5,088 bases of DNA from JASMTM01 sp046483075 (GCA_046483075.1 JAWODV010000062.1:1-5088); one strand, 5' to 3'. Counted from the stretch's first letter, positions 1 through 4,795 are shown. Notes: a model not told the origin generated them from the letters alone. Program-made: numbers and translations.

Positions 1-111
1 TGTTAGCAAACCAAGAGGGGGATATGCAGCTTTTTTGGAGATAAATTTCAGCGCGTGTTTAAAGCTCCAGAAGGTTTCAGGATATTTTGGATAAACAAGT
101 AGAATATTCAT
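1..111 (-). CDS. B12-binding radical SAM protein, N-terminal fragment (runs off window)
   Basis: Reading the minus strand from the ATG at 111 gives 37 codons open to the window edge. The peptide begins MNILLVYPKYPETFWSF and ends AAYPPLGLLT. This is the characteristic opening of cobalamin-dependent radical SAM proteins that carry an N-terminal B12-binding Rossmann domain and, in many members, a C-terminal DUF4070 domain: a first beta strand (ILLVYP), the TFWSF segment, then PPLGLLT. The radical SAM CxxxCxxC motif would lie outside the window, so it is not seen. The start is supported by an AGGAAGTGAG ribosome binding site (117-126 on the minus strand) five bases before the ATG. Family members usually exceed 400 residues and use cobalamin, an Fe-S cluster and SAM, often for methylations; the substrate here cannot be told. 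The family is confident; the exact subfamily is inferred. Confidence 0.85.
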   Translation of the reverse strand, partial: MNILLVYPKYPETFWSFKHALKFISKKAAYPPLGLLT

Positions 112-380
112 TTTTTCTCACTTCCTTTTCATACTCAGCATAATCTAAGGAACACGCATGATACTTCTTATTACTATGATATATTTTTGTGTTTTCGTTT
201 AAAATGATTTAAAATCAAAAGGCATAGTGTGCCCTATAATCACTTTCTTGCGAGGAGTTGTGAATCTAAGTAATAAGGAGTATTGTATTATGCATTCAAT
301 ACTATTTTAGCATAAGCAAAGAGGTTAAATTTCTGGAAAAGAAATTTATATATTGCGACCAAGAAAGTAATAATTCTTAT
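112..380. other. Intergenic region between the radical SAM gene and the ATPase gene
   Basis: Both flanking genes are on the minus strand, so this is the 3' flank of the ATPase gene and the 5' leader side of the radical SAM gene. It is AT-rich and holds no convincing gene. Visible items are a tandem 10-bp direct repeat TTTAAAAT(G/C)A at 198-217, the overlapping inverted repeats at 279-315 (listed separately), and an AT-only hairpin TAAATTTC-N7-GAAATTTA at 326-348. None of these is followed by a T-run that would make a clear intrinsic terminator on the minus strand. I could not identify a good -10/-35 pair for the radical SAM gene. Confidence 0.6.
279..315. repeat. Two interleaved inverted repeats (pseudoknot-like geometry)
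   Basis: AGTATTG (279-285) pairs perfectly with CAATACT (297-303). TTATGC (288-293), which lies in the loop of the first stem, pairs perfectly with GCATAA (310-315) downstream. The two stems interleave in the order S1-S2-S1'-S2', which is the topology of an H-type pseudoknot with joining segments of 2, 3 and 6 nt. On the minus strand it would lie in the 3' region of the ATPase transcript or the leader of the radical SAM gene. Short AT-rich stems occur by chance, so function is speculative. Confidence 0.35.
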
Positions 381-1592
381 TTAGTAAAGTAACCCCATCA
401 AATATAGCGGAATATTTTGTCCACGGCCGGTTTCAATATCATCATTTAAAACGTAACCATTTTCCATATCTTTTATTTGTTTTGTGTCTTTCTTTTTACC
501 ACCTATTTCAAAGACTATGAATTGTCCGTTTTTTCTTATTGCGAAATCTCCAGTATCTGGAGCTGTAATAGTTTGTTGAACTAATTGGCTTACGAAGAAA
601 GATTCTCGGATAGTTCCAAGATGTTTATCTAAACTCCATGTAGGTTGGTTTAATGCATAGTAAATGTTTGGATTGTTCAGAAAAACTTTTGCACCACTTC
701 TAAGATATTTGTGACCAATCTTTTCTGGAGGTATGCGATTGATTAAAAGGACTTTTTCCATTAGATCAAGATAATTATACAGGGTTGGTTTAGTTATATT
801 TAGCGACCGACATAACTTTTCTGGTGAAATCCTGGGAACCTTACTTGTTGCAAGGAAAGCGATAAGTCTTTTTATTGTTGCTGCTCCCTCGGGTTTTATG
901 TCACTAATTCCCAATATGTCATCATAGATGATCTTGTCCAATGTGTTGAGAAGCCTATTATAGTAATTGCCTTCAATAAAGTAGGGATAAGCCCCCTCTT
1001 TAAGATATTCAGAAAAGAGTTTTAATGGTTCATAATGAATCAATGATTTAGCGATCTTTCCGTGATTTTCTAGCAACTCGTCCAGATTAACTGGTTCAAA
1101 AATCTCTCCGGTTTTGATCTGAATGTATTCTCTTAATGAAAGGATATTTAGATTGTATATGAGTGCTCTACGAGAAAGGTCTGCTTTTCCTTTAATTATT
1201 TCCATGGAAGAACTTCCGGTAAAAATTATTTTTTTGTTCGGGAAAGAATCATATAGTGCTTTCAGTTCCAATGACCATCCCGGGTATCTATGGGATTCAT
1301 CAACTACAAGGAGTTTCCCCCCGTATTTAAAAAATGTATCTCCAATATTGTAAATACCGTCGTTTAGCACGAGAGGATTGTCAGCTGAAATATATAGATA
1401 TTCCGAATTTGAAACATCCATATCTGCTAATTTTTGTAGTAATAATGTTGTTTTACCTGCACCTCTATAACCAGTTAATCCTATCATTCTGGCTTTCCAG
1501 TCGATTTTGGAATAAAGATAGCGTCTAAACTTCATTGATATTGAATCCATCAAACGATCTTGAATTTCGAAATATGCATCAAGCTTGATCAT
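381..1592 (-). CDS. AAA_14 / DUF4143 family P-loop ATPase
   Basis: This 403-residue protein has the standard layout of the AAA_14 plus DUF4143 family. The Walker A loop GYRGAGKTT is at residues 41-49, Walker B LLVVDE is at 94-99 with D98 and E99, and a sensor-like FTGSSS is at 124-129. A winged-helix-like segment (ISPEKLCRSLNITKPTLYNY) spans about 255-274. The C-terminal DUF4143 domain contains RESFF near 329 and a nuclease-fold-like core, GDF at 348-350 followed by FEIGGKKK at 361-368. Proteins of this type are widespread, often multicopy and laterally mobile in bacteria and archaea; their physiological role is not established. They bind ATP and resemble STAND/MCM-like ATPases with a degenerate PD-(D/E)xK fold. 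The start at 1592 is chosen because AGAGGTGAAA lies five bases upstream of this ATG; a longer GTG start at 1619 would fall inside an operator-like palindrome. The gene is divergent from the nitroreductase, with three palindromes between them. Confidence 0.9.
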   Translation of the reverse strand: MIKLDAYFEIQDRLMDSISMKFRRYLYSKIDWKARMIGLTGYRGAGKTTLLLQKLADMDVSNSEYLYISADNPLVLNDGIYNIGDTFFKYGGKLLVVDESHRYPGWSLELKALYDSFPNKKIIFTGSSSMEIIKGKADLSRRALIYNLNILSLREYIQIKTGEIFEPVNLDELLENHGKIAKSLIHYEPLKLFSEYLKEGAYPYFIEGNYYNRLLNTLDKIIYDDILGISDIKPEGAATIKRLIAFLATSKVPRISPEKLCRSLNITKPTLYNYLDLMEKVLLINRIPPEKIGHKYLRSGAKVFLNNPNIYYALNQPTWSLDKHLGTIRESFFVSQLVQQTITAPDTGDFAIRKNGQFIVFEIGGKKKDTKQIKDMENGYVLNDDIETGRGQNIPLYLMGLLY

Positions 1593-1595
1593 TTC

Positions 1596-1605
1596 TTTCA
1601 CCTCT
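1596..1605 (-). promoter_or_regulatory. Ribosome binding site that fixes the ATPase start
   Basis: On the minus strand the sequence is AGAGGTGAAA, a near-consensus Shine-Dalgarno, followed after GAA by the ATG at 1592. The upstream in-frame GTG at 1619 has no comparable site, so the nine extra residues of the longer reading frame are probably not translated. Confidence 0.8.
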
Positions 1606-1691
1606 ATAGTAAATTGCACTTTACTTTAATTATATCATTAGTATATCATACTTTACGATTATATAATAAATAGTAAAGCTAAGTTTACTAT
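1606..1691. promoter_or_regulatory. Array of three 22-bp operator-like palindromes at 32-bp spacing
   Basis: Three copies of an inverted repeat are visible. Site A (1606-1627) is ATAGTAAA-TTGCAC-TTTACTTT. Site B (1638-1659) is TTAGTATA-TCATAC-TTTACGAT. Site C (1670-1691) is ATAGTAAA-GCTAAG-TTTACTAT and is perfect in its 8-bp arms. The consensus is wTAGTAwA-N6-TTTACkwT. Both gaps between sites are exactly 10 bp and AT-rich, so centres lie 32 bp apart, close to three helical turns, which puts all sites on nearly the same DNA face. Site A covers the likely ATPase transcription start, site B lies over its -35 zone, and site C lies just upstream of the nitroreductase promoter. This suggests a dimeric repressor or activator binding cooperatively. 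The regulator is not identified; the winged-helix-like ATPase is one candidate by position only. Confidence 0.75.
1629..1637 (-). promoter_or_regulatory. Extended -10 promoter element for the ATPase gene
   Basis: The minus strand reads TGATATAAT, a perfect extended -10 (TGnTATAAT). At 17-bp spacing the -35 position reads CGTAAA, which is poor, but an extended -10 tolerates that. Transcription would start near 1622, giving a leader of about 30 nt with the ribosome binding site properly placed. The element lies exactly in the gap between operator sites A and B, so a bound regulator would flank it on both sides. Confidence 0.65.
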
Positions 1692-1703
1692 CTACATTCA
1701 GGC

Positions 1704-1730
1704 TTTGATTGTTTTTTGGTAATGTATAAT
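1704..1730 (+). promoter_or_regulatory. Probable nitroreductase promoter
   Basis: A consensus -10 TATAAT is at 1725-1730, preceded by TG without the usual spacer base. The best -35-like hexamers, TTTGAT (1704-1709) or TTGATT (1705-1710), give only 14-15 bp spacing, which is short. The leader to the ATG at 1765 would be about 28 nt and contains the ribosome binding site. Operator site C ends 12 bp upstream of the -35-like sequence. Confidence 0.4.
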
Positions 1731-1764
1731 TTTTAACAAACGCTCATCAACCAGGAGGTGGATT

Positions 1765-2634
1765 ATGAGCAATAGGGAGTACCTCAATGAAACGCTGAAG
1801 CTGCTTAATGAAAGAGCCAGTTTGAGGAGTTTTTCTGATAAAGAGGTTACGGAGAAAACACTAAATCAATTACTTGAAGCCGGTACTCACGCTGCCAGTG
1901 GTGGGAATCTTCAACCGTTTTCCATAATAAAAATCAGAGATAATAAGAAAAAGGAAAAACTGGTGGAACTGGGTAATCAGGTATTCATAAAAACAGCGCC
2001 GGTTAATCTTCTTTTTTGCATTGATTATTACAGATTAAGAAGAATTGCAGAGATAGAAAAAGCACCCTTTACTGCTACAAGTTCATTTGCTCATTTTTGG
2101 ATTGCTCTTGAAGATACTGTGATTGCCGCTCAAACGGTGTGCACTGCCGCTGATTCTATCGGTTTGGGATCAGTTTATATTGGAACGATATTCACAGAAC
2201 CTGAGACACTAAAAAGCTGCAAACAATTATTTGAGCTTCCCGATGAAGTGTTGCCCGTTGTGTTAGTGACAATGGGATATCCAAAGGTTAAACCACCTAT
2301 AAAAAAGAAATTTGATATATATACACTGGTACATGATGAGAAATATCGTATACCGACTGACGAAGAATTAAAAGAAGCAGTCGAAAGAAAGTATGATGGT
2401 CAAAAATTCGAAGTGTCAGAGAAAGATGAACGAATAGAAACGATTAGAAAAGTATGCGAAAAAGCTCATGGCAAAGAATTCGCCGATAAGGTTGTTCAGG
2501 AAATAAAGAAAAATGGTTACATATCGACATTTCAGTACAGGTTTGGACTTCATTACAGGGCCGATATGATGCCTGAAGTTAATGAAGATCTAATTGAACT
2601 GATTAAAGAATACGGATTTGATGTATTTTCTTGA
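1765..2634 (+). CDS. Nitroreductase-family FMN oxidoreductase with C-terminal extension
   Basis: The 289-residue protein starts at an ATG preceded four bases upstream by AGGAGGTG (1753-1760), a near-perfect Shine-Dalgarno. Residues 16-24 (ERASLRSFS) carry the arginine/serine motif that contacts the FMN phosphate in nitroreductases. AASGGNLQPF at 43-52 is the matching FMN/dimer segment, and GLGSVYIG at 133-140 is the conserved glycine loop near the flavin. LPVVLVTMGYP at 163-173 closes the core domain. The enzyme should be a soluble homodimer that uses NAD(P)H to reduce nitro compounds, quinones or flavins; the physiological substrate is unknown. About 115 residues follow the core, ending in a charged helical region with HGKEFADKV and the C-terminal FDVFS. 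NfsA-like enzymes have C-terminal additions, but I do not recognise this tail. The gene is divergent from the ATPase and shares its operator region. Confidence 0.92.
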   Translation: MSNREYLNETLKLLNERASLRSFSDKEVTEKTLNQLLEAGTHAASGGNLQPFSIIKIRDNKKKEKLVELGNQVFIKTAPVNLLFCIDYYRLRRIAEIEKAPFTATSSFAHFWIALEDTVIAAQTVCTAADSIGLGSVYIGTIFTEPETLKSCKQLFELPDEVLPVVLVTMGYPKVKPPIKKKFDIYTLVHDEKYRIPTDEELKEAVERKYDGQKFEVSEKDERIETIRKVCEKAHGKEFADKVVQEIKKNGYISTFQYRFGLHYRADMMPEVNEDLIELIKEYGFDVFS

Positions 2635-2673
2635 AAAACAGGGGAAGATCAATACCAAAATTACAAAGTTCAG

Positions 2674-2760
2674 ATGTATAATTTTTTACGTCCTGCTCGC
2701 TGGATAAAAGAAGAATTACTTCAAGAAGGTTTTGAAGCTTGGTTAAATAATAAGAGCTGA
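2674..2760 (+). CDS. Possible small ORF or gene remnant after the nitroreductase
   Basis: An ATG at 2674 opens a 28-codon frame ending in TGA at 2758-2760, with peptide MYNFLRPARWIKEELLQEGF followed by EAWLNNKS. Its composition (RPARW, an amphipathic EELLQEGFEAWL helix) looks protein-like. The frame is the same one as the nitroreductase and is open without interruption from right after that gene's TGA (2635) to 2757. No good ribosome binding site precedes the ATG. It may be an independent small protein, a leftover piece of a longer gene, or chance. I do not recognise a family. Confidence 0.25.
   Translation: MYNFLRPARWIKEELLQEGFEAWLNNKS
2677..2682 (+). promoter_or_regulatory. Weak candidate -10 element upstream of the metallopeptidase gene
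   Basis: TATAAT occurs here inside ATGTATAATTTTT, the same 13-mer found at the proposed nitroreductase promoter (1723-1735). No good -35 is visible. If used, it would give the peptidase gene its own start with a leader of about 105 nt. The same bases overlap the start of the possible small ORF, so the two readings compete. Confidence 0.2.
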
Positions 2761-2779
2761 ATTTCATATGAAATGGGGA

Positions 2780-2786
2780 AGAAGGT
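2780..2786 (+). promoter_or_regulatory. Ribosome binding site supporting the metallopeptidase start at 2794
   Basis: AGAAGGT matches the anti-Shine-Dalgarno complement at six of seven bases and stands seven bases before the ATG at 2794. The alternative upstream ATG at 2773 has only a weak AAGAG-like purine stretch about 14 bases ahead of it, so the shorter protein is preferred. Confidence 0.6.
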
Positions 2787-2793
2787 TTTTTAT

Positions 2794-4068
2794 ATGGGTT
2801 TTGACTTTGAGCAGACAATGACTATGCTTAAAAAACTCTACAGTTACATGAGCGATGAAGTTTTTGGAAAGAAATTCTGGTTTGATTTTCCTGAAATACC
2901 AGTCGCTTTATATGATAATGAAAGGGTTTTTATAGCGGGTTATCCTCGAGAACTCGAAAATTTCAACGAACAGAGCGGTGTCCTTGTTGGTAAGAAGGAC
3001 AACAGGTTTTACGGAAATACAGCCATTGAACTCGATGGTGAACAGGTGGCTATTTGGGACTTAACAACAATTGATCCTTCAATTTCTTTTGGGAGATTAC
3101 TCTCACTTATTTTTCATGAAGCTTTCCACGGTTATCAAAAGATAAGGGGAGAAAATCGCTGGGCAAATGAACTTCAGATTCTTGAGTATCCTTTTACTGA
3201 ACGAAATTTAGCATTGAGATTTCTTGAAAGACGAAAATTGTTAAGTTCAGTATTTTCTAGTTCAGAAAAAGAATTTAGGGAAAATCTTTCGATATTTATC
3301 GACTTAAGAGAAAGTAGAAGAGAGCTTATCGGTGCCAGCATGAATTATGAACTCGCTCAGGAAAGTATTGAGGGGGCTGCTGTTTATGTAGAAACAAAAG
3401 TTTATAGTCAGTATGAATCTCTTCCTCTTGAGTATGTGATTGCTTTACAGGGAAAAAACATGGGTGAACTTGACCTCAACCCTGGAAGGCTAAGACCCAG
3501 TTGTTACGCACCAGGTATGTTTATCGCTTTTATCCTTGACAGAATTGATACTCACTGGCAGGAAAAATATATAAATTCAGAAAAGTATATCTATGACTTT
3601 ATGAGGCAACTAGCAGGTATAGCAACATGTAAAGCTTATTCTGAAGAAATTCCTCACGATGTTATAGAACGTTCAAGAAACATTTTAGAACGCTACAAAA
3701 GTTTTATAGATGAAAAGTTCAGTGAATTTGAAAATTCAGATGGTTACAAAATAATTCTTAAAGGGAATTTCCCGCTTATGGGAATGGATCCAATGAACAT
3801 AATATGGAAGGATCAAAATATCCTTAATGAACACTTTTTTGCCACACAATTCAACGGAACCAAAATATTCATAAGACAACAAAATAAAGTAAAAAGAATT
3901 GGTAAAGAATATCGATTTAATGAAATTGTCTTCTTTTCTAATGAAAAACCCTTAAAAAAAGATAAAAAAGTTGTGATCCCCGGAGTGGGAACTGTTGAAG
4001 CAGAGCTAAAAGAAACCAGTGATGGATATCACATCTACGAAACTTCTGAAGAAACAGATGTTGGGTAA
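2794..4068 (+). CDS. Putative HExxH zinc metallopeptidase of unassigned family
   Basis: The protein has 424 residues from the ATG at 2794 (431 if the ATG at 2773 is used). HEAFH at 108-112 is a zinc-binding HExxH motif inside a hydrophobic helix (LLSLIFHEAFHGYQ). A second helix with ESIEGAAVYVE at 190-200 offers glutamates E193 and E200 as the likely third zinc ligand, the arrangement of gluzincin-type peptidases. YAPGMFIAFILDRID near 257-271 resembles the helix that follows in such folds. The C-terminal part, from about 330, looks beta-rich and may be a separate small domain. No signal peptide or membrane segment is visible, so it is probably cytoplasmic. Peptidase activity is inferred from the motif; the substrate is unknown. 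It follows the nitroreductase on the same strand with a 159-bp gap and may be co-transcribed. No clear terminator follows it. Confidence 0.75.
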   Translation: MGFDFEQTMTMLKKLYSYMSDEVFGKKFWFDFPEIPVALYDNERVFIAGYPRELENFNEQSGVLVGKKDNRFYGNTAIELDGEQVAIWDLTTIDPSISFGRLLSLIFHEAFHGYQKIRGENRWANELQILEYPFTERNLALRFLERRKLLSSVFSSSEKEFRENLSIFIDLRESRRELIGASMNYELAQESIEGAAVYVETKVYSQYESLPLEYVIALQGKNMGELDLNPGRLRPSCYAPGMFIAFILDRIDTHWQEKYINSEKYIYDFMRQLAGIATCKAYSEEIPHDVIERSRNILERYKSFIDEKFSEFENSDGYKIILKGNFPLMGMDPMNIIWKDQNILNEHFFATQFNGTKIFIRQQNKVKRIGKEYRFNEIVFFSNEKPLKKDKKVVIPGVGTVEAELKETSDGYHIYETSEETDVG

Positions 4069-4136
4069 TAGAAATTTTGAAATAAAAAAAGCTTGATCAT
4101 CGATAAAGGCACTCTCCAGAGGGCATTAGAACCAAT

Positions 4137-4164
4137 CGGACAACGGGAAACGGTTCACGTGATT
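4137..4164 (+). repeat. Four CG-led heptamers in tandem
   Basis: Four consecutive 7-bp units read CGGACAA, CGGGAAA, CGGTTCA and CGTGATT. Each begins with CG and the first three with CGG. A looser continuation with CG at 4232, 4238, 4245 and 4253 (steps 6, 7, 8) is seen further on. The array also lies largely within an inverted repeat, GAACC (4129-4133) with GGTTC (4152-4156). The units are degenerate, so this looks like an old short-period tandem repeat rather than a defined element. Confidence 0.5.
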
Positions 4165-4190
4165 TAGTATTTATGGTGGTTTTCATCTGA

Positions 4191-4302
4191 TCTCGGATCT
4201 CGAGTCTCGGGGTTTATTTCGATGGACCAAGCGTAAACGTTGGACGACTGGACGTGGTTTTAATCTCGCATTCTCGTCACCTCGGTTCTTCTCGTGATCT
4301 CG
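4191..4302 (+). repeat. Two clusters of phased CTCG repeats
   Basis: CTCG occurs at 4192, 4199 and 4206 (7-bp period, units TCTCGGA, TCTCGAG, TCTCGGG). It recurs at 4265, 4273, 4281, 4291 and 4299 (steps 8, 8, 10, 8). Between the clusters lies a CCAA/TTGG imperfect hairpin (4227-4243) and a TGGACG doublet (4241-4254). The regular phasing of eight CTCG copies in an otherwise AT-rich genome segment is beyond simple composition. No known repeat family can be assigned from sequence alone. Confidence 0.5.
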
Positions 4303-4349
4303 TGTTTTGAACTTTCCGTACAACCCACAACGTGTTTTGTCACTTAATT

Positions 4350-4390
4350 CTCCCCTTGAGGGGAGTACCACGAAGCGGGGAGGGGTGTTT
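4350..4390. repeat. C/G-rich hairpin module, likely dispersed intergenic repeat
   Basis: CTCCCC (4350-4355), loop TTGA, and GGGGAG (4360-4365) form a perfect 6-bp hairpin. It is followed by CCACGAAGCGG (4368-4378), which is a second hairpin with one mismatch, and then GGAGGGGTGTTT. The CTCCCC-TTGA-GGGGAG plus CGAAG layout resembles dispersed intergenic repeats I recall from several bacterial genomes, but I cannot name the family. No T-run follows on either strand, so it is not a standard terminator. Confidence 0.5.
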
Positions 4391-4489
4391 CCTTCTTTGT
4401 TTTTACTAAAACCTATACCCCAGATCCTAAACCCGATTTCTATAGTAACTTTCGGATCTCAAGTCGACTTTTGATAATCATAAGAATAC

Positions 4490-4523
4490 GTGAACATATG
4501 TACACGAATGTTCACAATTGTGA
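4490..4523. promoter_or_regulatory. Palindromic operator region of the toxin-antitoxin operon
   Basis: GTGAACAT (4490-4497) and ATGTTCAC (4508-4515) form a perfect inverted repeat with a 10-bp spacer, and the spacer includes TGTACA (4499-4504). A second perfect 12-bp palindrome TCACAATTGTGA follows at 4512-4523. TGTACA is the core reported for YefM-YoeB operators, so autoregulation by the antitoxin/toxin complex is likely. A TGATAAAAT extended -10-like sequence (4521-4529) abuts the palindromes but would start transcription inside the ribosome binding site; an alternative is TTGATA (4471-4476) with a weak -10 in the operator. Confidence 0.6.
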
Positions 4524-4546
4524 TAAAATAATTTTGAGGTGAAATT

Positions 4547-4795
4547 ATGAAAACTGTGAATGTGAGAGAAGTAAGAAATAAATTCAATGATTTGGCTTCA
4601 AAAAACGAGGAACTTTTAGTTCTTAAACGAGGAGTGCCAATTATGAAACTTTCACCAGTGACAAAAGAAGATTTGATGAAGTATTATTTATCTAAGGCTC
4701 AAGAAGAGGCCAAGAAAATTGGACTAACTGAAGAAGAAGGATTAAAGATTCTTGATGAAATAAGAGAAGAGCTAAAAGATGAAAATAGTGATTGA
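4547..4795 (+). CDS. Phd/YefM-family antitoxin
   Basis: This 82-residue protein begins MKTVNVREVRNKFNDLASKN and continues with EELLVLKRGVPIMKLSPV at about 21-38. That is the typical N-terminal DNA-binding and dimerisation fold of the Phd/YefM antitoxins: a strand, a helix with NVREVRNKF, then a beta hairpin around the RGVP turn. Residues 40-82 are strongly charged and helical (EEAKKIGLTEEEG, then LDEIREELKDE), the part that wraps and blocks the toxin. A GAGGTGA ribosome binding site (4536-4542) lies four bases before the ATG. The next gene starts inside it, so the two are translationally coupled. The protein should neutralise the PIN toxin and repress the operon from the palindromes upstream. 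Confidence 0.9.
   Translation: MKTVNVREVRNKFNDLASKNEELLVLKRGVPIMKLSPVTKEDLMKYYLSKAQEEAKKIGLTEEEGLKILDEIREELKDENSD

Larger units (their letters stand above)
4069..4546. other. Gene-free, GC-richer repeat mosaic between peptidase and toxin-antitoxin operon
   Basis: This 478-bp stretch has no plausible gene on either strand. Its base composition differs sharply from the flanks: 31 of 60 bases are G or C in 4201-4260, against 17 of 60 in 3541-3600 within the peptidase gene. It contains short-period degenerate repeats built on CGG and CTCG, a C/G-rich hairpin module at 4350-4365, and a repeated CGTGTTTTG (4301-4309 and 4331-4339). CGGATCTC occurs at 4194-4201 and again near 4453-4460. No T-run-ended hairpin that would act as a classical terminator is visible right after the peptidase stop. 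Confidence 0.7.

Noticed and set aside
260..310. GTG- or ATG-initiated mini-ORF (16 or 6 codons) after a TATAAT at 235-240
   Set aside because: GAGGAG is only two bases from the GTG, no -35 is present, and no downstream plus-strand gene exists for a leader peptide to control.
326..348. Hairpin TAAATTTC-N7-GAAATTTA as an ATPase terminator
   Set aside because: The stem has a single G-C pair and no T-run follows on the minus strand.
270..392. Plus-strand open frame ending in KEVKFLEKKFIYCDQES and NNSYLVK
   Set aside because: It has no usable start codon with a ribosome binding site, overlaps the ATPase stop, and a 40-codon open frame in AT-rich DNA is not remarkable.
1123..1528. Plus-strand ORFs of 76 and 64 codons opposite the ATPase gene
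   Set aside because: They lie fully antisense to a well-supported ATPase, overlap its conserved motifs, and their peptides show no domain-like features.
1578..1589. Perfect 12-bp palindrome ATCAAGCTTGAT at the ATPase start, with AAGCTTGATCAT repeated at 4090-4101
   Set aside because: It is explained by the coding sequence for IKLDA around a HindIII-type core; two copies of a 12-mer do not establish a repeat element.
1606..1691. CRISPR-like array reading of the 32-bp periodic repeats
   Set aside because: Units have palindromic arms with 10-bp AT-rich gaps, no unique 30-bp spacers, and sit in a promoter; operators or iterons explain them better. No replication initiator gene is nearby to support iterons.
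2603..2818. Minus-strand ORF of 71 codons across the nitroreductase-peptidase junction
   Set aside because: It overlaps both gene ends antisense, shows no family resemblance and no ribosome binding evidence.
4183..4371. Minus-strand ORF of 62 codons in the repeat mosaic
   Set aside because: Its arginine-rich peptide is a by-product of the CTCG/CGAGA repeats and the hairpin module; no protein family features.
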